A DNA stretch of 20,070 nucleotides from contig JAGVOC010000216.1 in NCBI GenBank assembly GCA_020052975.1, forward strand, positions 1 to 20,070, given 5' to 3'. Each line of letters begins with the position of its first letter. The stretch's first letter is position 1. Below, piece by piece: positions 6,753 to 13,831 of this stretch. Under the pieces are notes generated by a model. That model searched no databases. It saw nothing but the letters and a program-made list of their open reading frames with translations, and was not told where the DNA came from. Source of the DNA: Desulfobacterales bacterium (lineage in GTDB: Bacteria; Desulfobacterota; Desulfobacteria; Desulfobacterales; RPRI01). Made by a program: the position numbers and the translations under genes.

Positions 6753-7091
6753 ATGCCATTCGGTGACAGAACAGGACCTCAGGGTTTAGGGCCGAGGACA
6801 GGAAGAGGGGCAGGATATTGTTCCGGCTTAGGTATGCCCGGTTCCATGAATCCTGTGCCTGGTGGATTGGGATTTGGCTTTGGTCGTGGACGCGGACGGC
6901 GGAATTGCTACCGTGCAACCGGTCTTCCTGGATGGGCAAGAGCAGGCTATGAATATCCTTATGCACCATCATTTACCGCGAAAGAGAAGAAAAGCTTTCT
7001 CAGGGAAGAGGCAGAATTTCTGAGAAAGCAGCTCGAAGACATACAGAATCGGATCAGTAACCTGGAGAAGGCCGAAACACAGGGAAGTTGA
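6753..7091 (+). CDS. DUF5320 domain-containing protein
   Basis: A 112-residue protein with two parts. Residues 1-60 are rich in Gly, Arg and Pro and begin MPFGDRTGPQGLGPRTGRG, the characteristic opening of DUF5320 proteins; Cys23 and Cys52 are the only cysteines. Residues 75-108 form a charged heptad-like helix (REEAEFLRKQLEDIQNRISNLEKA), probably a coiled coil for oligomerisation. The start is fixed by GAGGAGGTGAT eight bases upstream. DUF5320 genes are often found next to DiNMC and Mrp genes, as here, but no biochemical function is established. It may be a scaffold or partner for the cluster-binding proteins, which is an inference. Confidence 0.8.
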   Translation: MPFGDRTGPQGLGPRTGRGAGYCSGLGMPGSMNPVPGGLGFGFGRGRGRRNCYRATGLPGWARAGYEYPYAPSFTAKEKKSFLREEAEFLRKQLEDIQNRISNLEKAETQGS

Positions 7092-7107
7092 TAAGCAACA
7101 CCAGATT

Positions 7108-7193
7108 GTCATTGCGATTCTGCTCCCCCTTCCTTCGTCAAGAGCAGACGTTGTAACTGTTCTGCCTTGAGGGCGGATCGCAATGACTTTTTT
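7108..7193 (+). terminator. inverted repeat with T-run between DUF5320 and DiNMC genes
   Basis: GTCATTGCGATTC (7108-7120) pairs with GGATCGCAATGAC (7175-7187) around a roughly 54-base middle, followed by six T residues (7188-7193). It looks like a dispersed GTCATTGCGA-type repeat that ends as an intrinsic terminator. Lying inside an otherwise same-strand array, it may attenuate rather than end transcription. Confidence 0.55.
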
Positions 7194-7218
7194 CCAACTA
7201 TAATGGAGGTGAAAGAGA

Positions 7219-7623
7219 GTGAAAGTTGCAATATCTACAGACGGTGGATTCGTATCGGAACATTTCGGAAGATGTCCGTTTTTTACGATAGTTGATATTG
7301 AAGATGGAAGGGTTACAGGTACTAATAATTTAGAAAATCCAGGACATCAGCCAGGGGCAATCCCCAAATTTCTCCATCAAAAGGAAGTCAACTGTATCGT
7401 AGCTGGTGGCATGGGGATGCGTGCAAGAGGATTTTTTGATGAGGCAGGCATTCAGGCAATTTTGGGTGTTACAGGAAAAATTGATGAGGTAATACAGGCA
7501 TTGCTGAGCGGGACGTTGAAAGGCGGTGAGAGTCTCTGTAAGCCTGGTGCGGGTAAAGGATATGGTCTCGATAAAGAGGTGTGTGACCATCCTCACGAAA
7601 AGCATGATAAGTGCAAACATTAA
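7219..7623 (+). CDS. NifX/NifB-like DiNMC family protein (ORP-like)
   Basis: A 134-residue dinitrogenase iron-molybdenum cofactor family protein. The fold is shown by MKVAISTDGGFVSEHFGRCPFFTIVD, where the EHFGRCPFF motif is typical, and by CIVAGGMGMRARGFFDEAGI followed by the VTGKIDEVIQALLSG helix. Residues 107-134 form a tail with Cys and His (VCDHPHEKHDKCKH), a likely extra metal-binding segment. Start is GTG 7219, with GGAGG in the upstream TGGAGGTGAAAG. Family knowledge: members bind nitrogenase cofactor precursors or, in Desulfovibrio orange protein, a Mo-Cu-sulfide cluster. No nitrogenase genes are in the window, so an ORP-type role is more likely than nitrogen fixation. Confidence 0.88.
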   Translation: MKVAISTDGGFVSEHFGRCPFFTIVDIEDGRVTGTNNLENPGHQPGAIPKFLHQKEVNCIVAGGMGMRARGFFDEAGIQAILGVTGKIDEVIQALLSGTLKGGESLCKPGAGKGYGLDKEVCDHPHEKHDKCKH

Positions 7624-7638
7624 AAAGAGGAGATAATT

Positions 7639-8007
7639 GTGAAAATTTGTGTAACAGCGCAAGGGGATAATCTGGATGCATTGGTTGATCCGCGATTTGG
7701 GAGGTGCCAGTACTTTGTTATTGTGGATACGGATACAATAGAATTTGAGGCGATAAAAAATCCGAACATTGATGCCCGGGGTGGCGCAGGGATACAATCA
7801 GGACAGATTATGGCTGACAGGCAGGTAAAGGCAGTTGTGACAGGGAATGTAGGTCCGAATGCTTTTGAGACACTCAATGCCGCCGGGATTTCTGTAATAA
7901 CAGGCGCATCGGGTAATGTCAGACAAGCCGTAGAAAAATATAAAAAAGGGGAATTAAACCCAACACAAGGACCAACAACCGGCGCCATGATGACGCATGA
8001 AAAATAA
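7639..8007 (+). CDS. second NifX/NifB-like DiNMC family protein
   Basis: A 122-residue paralogue of the preceding gene, sharing the fold order: MKICVTAQGDNLDALVDPRFGRCQYFVIVD, then AVVTGNVGPNAFETLNAAGI and a C-terminal VRQAVEKYKKGEL helix. The DPRFGRC motif replaces EHFGRC. It lacks the Cys/His tail of its neighbour, so the two may take different roles in one complex. The start is GTG 7639, with AGAGGAGA upstream, only 15 bp after the previous stop. Family members bind metal-sulfur clusters; which cluster is bound here is unknown. Confidence 0.88.
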   Translation: MKICVTAQGDNLDALVDPRFGRCQYFVIVDTDTIEFEAIKNPNIDARGGAGIQSGQIMADRQVKAVVTGNVGPNAFETLNAAGISVITGASGNVRQAVEKYKKGELNPTQGPTTGAMMTHEK

Positions 8008-8020
8008 GGAGGTGATTGAG

Positions 8021-8239
8021 ATGCCAAGAGGTCAGGGTCAGGGGTCTGGTATGGGCGCCGGTATGGGAAGAGGCGCCGGAAAAAGCGGCGGCAGAGGCGG
8101 AATGGGAGGGAACAAGCGTGGAGGACCGGGAGGTCAATGCGTCTGCCCGAATTGTGGTGAGAAAGCAGTCCATCAGCAGGGGGTTCCCTGCTCCACGGTT
8201 AACTGCTCCAAATGCGGGGCAAAAATGGTGAGGGAATAG
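8021..8239 (+). CDS. small Gly/Arg-rich zinc-ribbon protein
   Basis: A 72-residue protein. Residues 1-38 are mostly Gly, Arg, Met and Gln (MPRGQGQGSGMGAGMGRGAG and on); residues 39-72 are a zinc-ribbon-like segment with Cys40, 42, 45, 57, 62 and 65. The same cysteine spacing and the words CPNCG, HQ-G-PC and KMVR recur in the gene at 16319. ATG 8021 is chosen over an in-frame ATG at 7997 because AAGGAGGTGAT ends just before it and the longer form would overlap the previous gene. No function is known; binding of zinc or an Fe-S cluster is likely from the cysteines. Confidence 0.75.
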   Translation: MPRGQGQGSGMGAGMGRGAGKSGGRGGMGGNKRGGPGGQCVCPNCGEKAVHQQGVPCSTVNCSKCGAKMVRE

Positions 8240-8241
8240 CG

Positions 8242-8637
8242 ATGTTAGAAACCCCGCCATTGCCAGAGAAAGAGATAAGTCAACTGAGAGCGATTAGTTA
8301 CCTCTTCGCTGTCCTGTCGTATTTGCAGGATGAACCTTTGTGCGGAAGATGCAGTTCATTCGCAAAAGTTTTTGAGAAATCGATGGAAATATTTCTGGTG
8401 ATAGAGAAGGCTCTGGGAGGAGACAGAAACAGACCGGAGGAAATGAGGATATTGTTTTCGGGTATCTATGGGGTGTTGTCAGGTCTGAAGATTCCCGATA
8501 ATCCGGCAAGACAGAAAAAGGAAGGGAATTGCGGGTTCCCTGCCGGGGTATGTCTGGCGAAAAATGCACTTGCGATGTATGAACAGATTGACGAGCAGAG
8601 GGAAAAGAGACTGATATTAAAAAGAGGTGGAATATGA
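8242..8637 (+). CDS. hypothetical protein with conserved-looking cysteines
   Basis: 131 residues, family not recognised. The protein appears all-helical (ISQLRAISYLFAVLSYLQDE; AKVFEKSMEIFLVIEKALGG) and has Cys in PLCGRCSSF, in GNCGFPAG and in VCLAKN. These four cysteines (two as CxxC) could bind one metal centre. ATG 8242 follows the previous stop by two bases, with GAGGGA upstream; the longer in-frame start at 8212 would overlap the zinc-ribbon gene. Its end overlaps the Mrp gene by ATGA, so it is translationally coupled to Mrp and may act with it. Not a shadow frame: spacing, coupling and codon texture all support it. Confidence 0.7.
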   Translation: MLETPPLPEKEISQLRAISYLFAVLSYLQDEPLCGRCSSFAKVFEKSMEIFLVIEKALGGDRNRPEEMRILFSGIYGVLSGLKIPDNPARQKKEGNCGFPAGVCLAKNALAMYEQIDEQREKRLILKRGGI

Positions 8638-9533
8638 GTAAGGAACAGGAATGCAAAACGAATGAGAGCGGTTCGAAAAGAAAGCTTCCGACAAGGGAAG
8701 AGGTCGAAGAGATACGGGAAAAGCTTGCCCTGCAGGATAATATGGGTCGTATCAAACACAAAATTGTTGTATTGTCCGGCAAAGGTGGTGTAGGAAAAAG
8801 CACTGTTGCCACCAATATTGCGGTTGCCCTCTCGTTGAAGAACCAGAAAGTGGGTCTGATGGATGTGGATATTCACGGCCCGAGCATACCAAAGATGCTG
8901 GGGCTTGAAGGGAACGAACTGAGAGGAACAGAAACAGGACTTGCCCCGATAGTCTATAGTGACAATCTCAGGGTGATGTCAATCGGTTTCATACTCAGGA
9001 GTCAGAACGATGCGGTTATTTGGCGGGCGCCGCTAAAACACAAGCTTATAAGAGATTTTCTCACTGATGTGCAATGGGGCGACCTGGACTATCTTATTAT
9101 AGATTCTCCTCCGGGAACTGGTGACGAGCCGCTTTCAGTGGTACAGCTTTTAGAAGACGCTGATGGTGCGGTAATTGTCACAACACCGCAGGATGTTGCG
9201 CTCATCGATGTGCGTAAGGCTATTACCTTTTGCAGACAGGTCAAACTTCCTGTCCTGGGTGTTGTTGAAAATATGAGCGGGTTTATCTGTCCTCATTGCG
9301 GTAGGACCGTTGATATATTCAAGACCGGCGGGGGAGAAGCAATGGCCCTGGATATGGCAGTGCCTTTTCTTGGACGTATACCGCTCGAACCCAAGATTGT
9401 TGATGCAGGCGACAGCGGAAGGCCTTATCTTGAGTACAACCGGGAGTCAGAGGCAGCGAAAGCGTTCAAGACAGTAATAGAACCGATCCTCAGGCTGACT
9501 CCTGAGCAAAAATCTGCGGCTTCAGGAGTGTGA
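8634..9533 (+). CDS. mrp: Mrp/NBP35-family iron-sulfur cluster carrier ATPase
   Basis: A 299-residue P-loop ATPase of the Mrp/ApbC/NBP35 family. The deviant Walker A is SGKGGVGKST (48-57), switch II is DSPPGTGDE (157-165), and the cluster-binding pair is Cys219/Cys222 in FICPHCGR. DVDIHGPSIPKMLG is a family hallmark. These proteins bind a bridging [4Fe-4S] cluster in a dimer and pass it to target proteins in the cytosol. The N-terminal 40 residues form a short charged lead without the usual DUF59 domain. In Desulfovibrio ORP loci an Mrp protein is part of the complex, which matches the context here. The start overlaps the previous stop (ATGA). Confidence 0.93.
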   Translation: MSKEQECKTNESGSKRKLPTREEVEEIREKLALQDNMGRIKHKIVVLSGKGGVGKSTVATNIAVALSLKNQKVGLMDVDIHGPSIPKMLGLEGNELRGTETGLAPIVYSDNLRVMSIGFILRSQNDAVIWRAPLKHKLIRDFLTDVQWGDLDYLIIDSPPGTGDEPLSVVQLLEDADGAVIVTTPQDVALIDVRKAITFCRQVKLPVLGVVENMSGFICPHCGRTVDIFKTGGGEAMALDMAVPFLGRIPLEPKIVDAGDSGRPYLEYNRESEAAKAFKTVIEPILRLTPEQKSAASGV

Positions 9534-9537
9534 TCAC

Positions 9538-9780
9538 ATGCCGGTTTATGAGTATAAATGTGAGGGGTGCGGATATCAGTTTGAAGTGAATCATTCCATG
9601 AATGAAAACCCGGCTGTCTTCTGCCCAGAGTGCAGGACAAGTTCGAAAAAGATGATTACCGGAGGAACAGGGTTCATTATGAAAGGCTCTCATCCGAAGG
9701 ATACAGGCATCCAATGCGGAAAGGAACAGACATGCTGCGGCAGAAGCACCCCTTGTGAGACGCGTCCGTGTGACAAATGA
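9538..9780 (+). CDS. FmdB-family zinc-ribbon protein
   Basis: An 80-residue protein. The N-terminal ribbon MPVYEYKCEGCG with Cys8/11 and CPEC (Cys29/32) is the FmdB-type putative regulatory domain. The C-terminal half has five more cysteines (GIQC, QTCCG, TPCETRPC), unusual in number and possibly a second metal site. AGGAG nine bases before ATG 9538 sits inside the end of the Mrp gene, so the two are likely coupled. The family name comes from formylmethanofuran dehydrogenase gene clusters, where a regulatory role was proposed; biochemical function is not established. Confidence 0.8.
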   Translation: MPVYEYKCEGCGYQFEVNHSMNENPAVFCPECRTSSKKMITGGTGFIMKGSHPKDTGIQCGKEQTCCGRSTPCETRPCDK

Positions 9781-9857
9781 TGAATCGTATTTTCCGGAAA
9801 TAGTATGACAATAAAAGCAATAAATTCGCAACATCACGCGTACTCAATAATTCGAAT

Positions 9858-10925
9858 ATGAAAACAATGAAAATAGAAGAATGTCAACTCTTTGAGATCA
9901 TAAAGAAGAGTCTTCCGATAGGATTCACCCTTGTCGATGAGGAAGGGATGATTCTTGATTTCAACCCTCAGGCTGAAGGAATCACCGGCTACCTGAAAAG
10001 TGAAGTAATCGGCCAATCTCATCTTGAGATTCTCCATGGCACAAACGACAGGGAAGCCTGTCCGCTGTTTCGATACGCCCTTCAGAGACAACAGCAGACG
10101 GCTGCGGTGGAGACGAATATCAGGCAGAAAAGCGGCGAAATGATTACGATAGTCGCTTCGATATCGCCTCTTTTTGATGAGAATCAGAATTTCATCGGAG
10201 GGGTTGAATTGTTCAGGGATATTACAGAAATCAAAAAACTTGAACGAGAACGAAGAAACATCCTTCCGATGCTCGCTCATGATATGAAACACCCTGTGAT
10301 CACTGCGGGCGGGTTCTTATCACGACTGCTTGCGGGCAAGGCAGGCACTGTTACAGAGCCTCAGTCGGGTTACCTGAACATCATAAAGGATGAACTGCGG
10401 AAAGTGGAGGAGTTGATAAGCGATTTTCTCGAATTTTCCAGGTTTGAAGCATCAGAATACAGACCCTTAAAGAGCGCCTTTAATATAGAGGACGCCATAC
10501 GAAATCAAATGGAAATAACGAGATTGCATGCAGAACAAAAGAATATACAAATCTCTTTTGATTACCCGGACACCCTGATTCCGGTAATAAGCGCTGACGG
10601 AAAAATGATAGAACGCGTTATTTCAAATCTGCTCGACAATGCAGTGAAATACTCGCGGCAGGATACGAAGATATCGGTGAAACTGAACGACTGGAACCTG
10701 GAAGTGCTGGTCCAGGTGATTGATGAAGGGGTTGGCATATCTGAGGAACATCTCCCGTATATTTTTGACGCCTTTTATCGTGTGAGCAGAGATACGGAAG
10801 GATCCGGTCTCGGTCTTTCCATCGCAAAGGAGATCATAGAGGCTCATGGCGGTAAAATATGGGCAAAGAGCACCCCTGGGACAGGAAGCATATTTAGTTT
10901 TACCCTCCCGAAAGGTGAGCGATAA
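9858..10925 (+). CDS. PAS-domain sensor histidine kinase
   Basis: A 355-residue soluble two-component kinase with no membrane segment. An N-terminal PAS/PAC domain covers about 10-128 (IGFTLVDEEGMILDFNPQAEG; GVELFRDITEIKKLE). The dimerisation helix has the phospho-acceptor His141 in LAHDMKHPV, followed by the ATPase boxes: N (NLLDNAVKYS, Asn261), G1 (DEGVGIS, 289-294), F (IFDAFYR) and G2 (GSGLGLSIAK, 315-324). It therefore senses a cytosolic signal, perhaps redox or a ligand. No response regulator gene is in the window, so the partner is encoded elsewhere. The start has no strong ribosome-binding site; an in-frame ATG three codons later (9867) is also possible. It interrupts the ORP-like array, suggesting it monitors that system. 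Confidence 0.9.
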   Translation: MKTMKIEECQLFEIIKKSLPIGFTLVDEEGMILDFNPQAEGITGYLKSEVIGQSHLEILHGTNDREACPLFRYALQRQQQTAAVETNIRQKSGEMITIVASISPLFDENQNFIGGVELFRDITEIKKLERERRNILPMLAHDMKHPVITAGGFLSRLLAGKAGTVTEPQSGYLNIIKDELRKVEELISDFLEFSRFEASEYRPLKSAFNIEDAIRNQMEITRLHAEQKNIQISFDYPDTLIPVISADGKMIERVISNLLDNAVKYSRQDTKISVKLNDWNLEVLVQVIDEGVGISEEHLPYIFDAFYRVSRDTEGSGLGLSIAKEIIEAHGGKIWAKSTPGTGSIFSFTLPKGER

Positions 10926-10949
10926 AAGTTTTGATGTGAATAAAAAAAC

Positions 10950-10975
10950 TGCCGGACGCGGGTTCCGGACCGGCA
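10950..10975. other. GC-rich inverted repeat between kinase and first MinD-type gene
   Basis: TGCCGG (10950-10955) pairs with CCGGCA (10970-10975). On the minus strand it is followed by a run of seven T (10949-10943, one interruption), so it looks like a terminator facing the wrong way for this operon; on the plus strand it has no T-run. It may be an mRNA processing or stability hairpin. Confidence 0.35.
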
Positions 10976-11005
10976 AAACCAAGGAACGATAGGAGGAAAA
11001 ATTCA

Positions 11006-11875
11006 TTGATCATTTCTGTTGCAAGCGGAAAAGGCGGTACCGGAAAAACAACCATCGCAGTGAATCTTGCGTTGTCTCTTAAGAATGTGCAGCTTCTGGA
11101 CTGTGATGTGGAAGAGCCCAATGCTCATCTGTTTCTGAACCCAACCATATCGATTAAAAAAGTTGCCACTATCCCAGTCCCTCAGGTTGATGAGTCGCTC
11201 TGCACATACTGCGGAAAATGCAGCGAGGTCTGCGCTTACAATGCGATTGCAGTTTTCCCGGGGGACGAAAACAAAAAAGGAAGAGGCGTTCTGATCTTCC
11301 CCCATCTCTGCCATGGATGCGGAGGATGTACACTGCTTTGTCCGGAACACGCCATAGGTGAGATCGAGAAAGAAATAGGTGTTATTGAAGCAGGCATATG
11401 CGGGGATATGCAATTTGTCCACGGGAAATTAAATGTCGGTGAAATCATGTCCCCTCCGTTAATCAGGCAGGTAAAGCAGTATATTTACCGGTCACGCACT
11501 GTAATCATTGACGCACCTCCTGGGACATCCTGTCCTGTTATCGGCTCGGTGAAAGGAAGTGATTATTGCATCCTTGTCACCGAGCCGACTCCTTTTGGTC
11601 TGCATGACCTTATTCTGGCAGTTGAGGTCCTCGAAAAAATGAAGATTCCCTTCGGGGTTGTAATAAACCGTTCGGATATCGGAGATGGAGGAGTGGATAA
11701 TTTTTGCAAAGAAAAACATATCCCCGTACTCATGCGCATACCGTTTGACAAGGAAATCGCGTTCCTCTATTCGAACGGAATTCCTTTCGTCCGGGAAAAG
11801 AAGGAGTATATCCGGAAATTTGCAGATATGTTTGCAGCCATAGGAGCAGAAATTAATGGGAAATCTTCAAGCTGA
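11006..11875 (+). CDS. MinD/ParA-type ATPase with ferredoxin insertion (ORP-complex type, first of pair)
   Basis: A 289-residue P-loop ATPase split by a two-cluster ferredoxin domain. Walker A is SGKGGTGKTT (7-16). The insertion carries CTYCGKCSEVC (Cys66, 69, 72, 76) and CHGCGGCTLLC (Cys102, 105, 108, 112), enough for two [4Fe-4S] clusters. Switch II is DAPPGTSCPV (169-178), and VTEPTPFGLHDL is a hallmark of this subgroup. The start is TTG 11006, with AGGAGG nine bases upstream. Proteins of this type occur as adjacent pairs in Desulfovibrio ORP loci (DVU2103/DVU2104) and in other DiNMC clusters. ATP-driven, redox-linked cluster assembly or transfer is the likely role. Confidence 0.9.
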   Translation: MIISVASGKGGTGKTTIAVNLALSLKNVQLLDCDVEEPNAHLFLNPTISIKKVATIPVPQVDESLCTYCGKCSEVCAYNAIAVFPGDENKKGRGVLIFPHLCHGCGGCTLLCPEHAIGEIEKEIGVIEAGICGDMQFVHGKLNVGEIMSPPLIRQVKQYIYRSRTVIIDAPPGTSCPVIGSVKGSDYCILVTEPTPFGLHDLILAVEVLEKMKIPFGVVINRSDIGDGGVDNFCKEKHIPVLMRIPFDKEIAFLYSNGIPFVREKKEYIRKFADMFAAIGAEINGKSSS

Positions 11876-11889
11876 AGGATATCGGCGAC

Positions 11890-11997
11890 ATGTCCTTGCC
11901 TGACAGAGAGCTGTCTGTGCAGGATTTTTATCCCGGTGCAAGAAGTTGGAAGAAGCTGGATCGAAATGAGAAGAGAATGAAAGGGACAATACAATGA
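11890..11997 (+). CDS. possible 35-residue small protein between the MinD-type genes
   Basis: The reading frame starting at ATG 11890 (MSLPDRELSVQDFYPG...) runs 35 codons and ends at TGA 11995-11997, overlapping the start of the next gene as ATGA. AAGGA lies about ten bases upstream. The frame stays open back to TAA at 11854, and the residues before the ATG (EIFKLKDIGD) also look protein-like, so the true start could be a rare codon nearer 11872. The composition (charged, with D-F-Y-P-G and W-K-K-L-D) is plausible for a real protein. It fills a gap that is otherwise unexplained in a tightly packed operon. No family recognised. Confidence 0.4.
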   Translation: MSLPDRELSVQDFYPGARSWKKLDRNEKRMKGTIQ

Positions 11998-12842
11998 AAC
12001 AGATAGTAGTAATCAGCGGAAAGGGGGGCACAGGGAAAACAGTGTTAACCGCGTCCTTCGCCTCGTTGGCGGGGAACAAGGTAATGGCAGACTGTGATGT
12101 GGACGCAGCAGATTTGCATCTTTTGCTGAAGCCCGAAATAAAGGAACGGCATGAATTCAGGAGCGGCGTAACCGCCAGAATAGACAAAGACATTTGTCAG
12201 GAATGCGGTGAATGTATTTCGGTCTGCCGCTTCGAGGCAATAAGTGAAGATTTCATGGTTGATCCTGTTTCCTGTGAGGGATGTACTGTCTGCAGTCATG
12301 TTTGTCCGGCAGGTGCGATTATCATGGAAGAGAATGTTTCGGGAGAGTGGTATATTTCGGATACAAAATATGGTGCGCTTGTACATGCAAAGTTAGGCAT
12401 TGCCGAAGAAAACTCAGGCAAGCTTGTTGCAAAAGTGCGGCAGATTGCAAAGGAGATAGCCGAGAGAGAAGAGAAGGATTATGTGATAATCGACGGTCCT
12501 CCGGGGATTGGCTGTCCTGTTATTGCAGCGCTTTCGGGTGTTGACCTTGCGCTTATTGTTACAGAACCGACCCTCTCAGGCATGCACGATATGGAACGGG
12601 TTGCGCAGGTGTCCAAACATTTTAGGGTCCCGACGAAAGTGGTGATCAATAAGTACGATTTGAACCCGAAAAACAGCGAAACTATCAAACAGACTTGTGA
12701 ACAGGCAGACATAGGGGTGGTTGCACTTCTTCCGTTTTCCCGGAAGGTCAGTGAATCAATAGTTCAGGGAGTCCCTCTTGTCGAATTCAGCAGGAACGGA
12801 ATAGCCGGAGATATCGCGCTGCTATGGGACAGGATCAAATAG
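11994..12842 (+). CDS. MinD/ParA-type ATPase with ferredoxin insertion (second of pair)
   Basis: A 282-residue partner of the previous ATPase with the same plan. Walker A is SGKGGTGKTV (8-17). The inserted ferredoxin has CQECGECISVC (Cys68, 71, 74, 78) and CEGCTVCSHVC (Cys94, 97, 100, 104). Switch II is DGPPGIGCPV (167-176) and the subgroup motif is VTEPTLSGMHDM. The pair is similar in length and domain order but clearly diverged, as expected for a heterodimer. ATG 11994 overlaps the stop of the small ORF before it. In Desulfovibrio such pairs are found in a complex with the orange protein and were linked to cell-division positioning; transfer of that role here is inference. Confidence 0.9.
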   Translation: MKQIVVISGKGGTGKTVLTASFASLAGNKVMADCDVDAADLHLLLKPEIKERHEFRSGVTARIDKDICQECGECISVCRFEAISEDFMVDPVSCEGCTVCSHVCPAGAIIMEENVSGEWYISDTKYGALVHAKLGIAEENSGKLVAKVRQIAKEIAEREEKDYVIIDGPPGIGCPVIAALSGVDLALIVTEPTLSGMHDMERVAQVSKHFRVPTKVVINKYDLNPKNSETIKQTCEQADIGVVALLPFSRKVSESIVQGVPLVEFSRNGIAGDIALLWDRIK

Positions 12843-12843
12843 C

Positions 12844-13770
12844 ATGAAATATGTATACGGACCCGTACCATCACGGAGATTGGGTTTTTCCCTCGGCGTA
12901 GATATCGTGCCGTATAAAACCTGCACAATTAATTGCATATATTGTCAGATTGGGAGGACAACGCAAAAGACTCTGGACAGAAGACCTTATACTCAGAAGG
13001 CCGATATCCTTGAAGAGGTGAAAGAAGTTTTAGACCGCAAACAACAAATAGATTATATTACCTTCTCAGGCTCCGGGGAGCCGACCCTTAATTCAGATAT
13101 CGGAGCATTAATAAAAGAAGTCAAAGCGCTGACTTCTCTCCCTGTAGCAGTTCTCACGAATGGTACCCTGCTTTTTATGGATGACGTGCAGAAAGACCTC
13201 CTGAACGCAGACATAGTGCTTCCTTCTCTTGATGCCGTGTCTCCGCAGGTATTCAGGAGAGTGAACAGGCCTCATCGTTTTCTGAAAATAGAAACGATTC
13301 TTGATGGTCTCAAAAAATTCAGAAAGCGTTACAATGGCCGGATGTGGCTTGAGATCATGCTCATAAAAGACTACAATGACAGTGCGGAAGAACTTTCACG
13401 CATAAGAAGTGCTGTTTCCGGGATACATCCTGACAGGGTTCATCTCAACACTGTTGTCCGACCCCCATCTGAAATATATGCAAAACCGCTGAGCAGAGAA
13501 GAAATGGCAGTCGTGAAAAAGTATCTGGATGAAGATTGTGAGATTGTTGCGGAGTTTCATGGTCAAACGACCGGAGAAGCACACAATGTTGAGGATGCTA
13601 TTATTGAAATGGCGAAAAGACGTCCCGTAACAATTATCGATATAGCGAACGTCCTTGGAATCTCGGAGATGAATGCCGGGCAGATGATAAGCGGACTGAG
13701 AGAGAAGAAGAAGATTGAAGAAAAGCAGTATCAGGGTGAAAAATATTATTCACATACAACGGCAAAATAG
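12844..13770 (+). CDS. radical SAM protein with C-terminal winged helix
   Basis: A 308-residue radical S-adenosylmethionine enzyme. The [4Fe-4S] motif is CTINCIYC (Cys27, 31, 34), preceded by the subgroup signature YVYGPVPSRRLGFSLGVDIV. The SAM-binding glycine motif is FSGSGEPTLN (about 74-83). The N-terminal 240 residues form the radical SAM barrel; residues about 250-305 read as a winged helix-turn-helix (VTIIDIANVLGISEMNAGQMISGLREK). This matches the COG0731-type Fe-S oxidoreductases common in anaerobes and often next to DiNMC and MinD-type genes; the substrate is unknown. It starts two bases after the previous stop. A DNA-binding tail on a radical SAM protein is unusual for an enzyme and may be regulatory. 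Confidence 0.88.
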   Translation: MKYVYGPVPSRRLGFSLGVDIVPYKTCTINCIYCQIGRTTQKTLDRRPYTQKADILEEVKEVLDRKQQIDYITFSGSGEPTLNSDIGALIKEVKALTSLPVAVLTNGTLLFMDDVQKDLLNADIVLPSLDAVSPQVFRRVNRPHRFLKIETILDGLKKFRKRYNGRMWLEIMLIKDYNDSAEELSRIRSAVSGIHPDRVHLNTVVRPPSEIYAKPLSREEMAVVKKYLDEDCEIVAEFHGQTTGEAHNVEDAIIEMAKRRPVTIIDIANVLGISEMNAGQMISGLREKKKIEEKQYQGEKYYSHTTAK

Positions 13771-13831
13771 AAGCTAACCCATTCTGTTTGCAAATGAGTT
13801 CATCGTATATCCCGTTCCATAATAGGTCTTC

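Noticed and set aside
7330..7797. 155-codon minus-strand frame
   Set aside because: Antisense to the two DiNMC genes, whose fold is clear; composition looks like a shadow frame.
7219..8007. Nitrogenase cofactor role for the DiNMC proteins
   Set aside because: No nifH, nifD, nifK, nifE or nifN genes are nearby and the surrounding genes match ORP-type loci, so a nitrogen-fixation role is not supported.
8294..8815. 173-codon minus-strand frame
   Set aside because: Antisense to the coupled unknown/Mrp gene pair; rich in Ser, Leu, Pro as typical of shadow frames.
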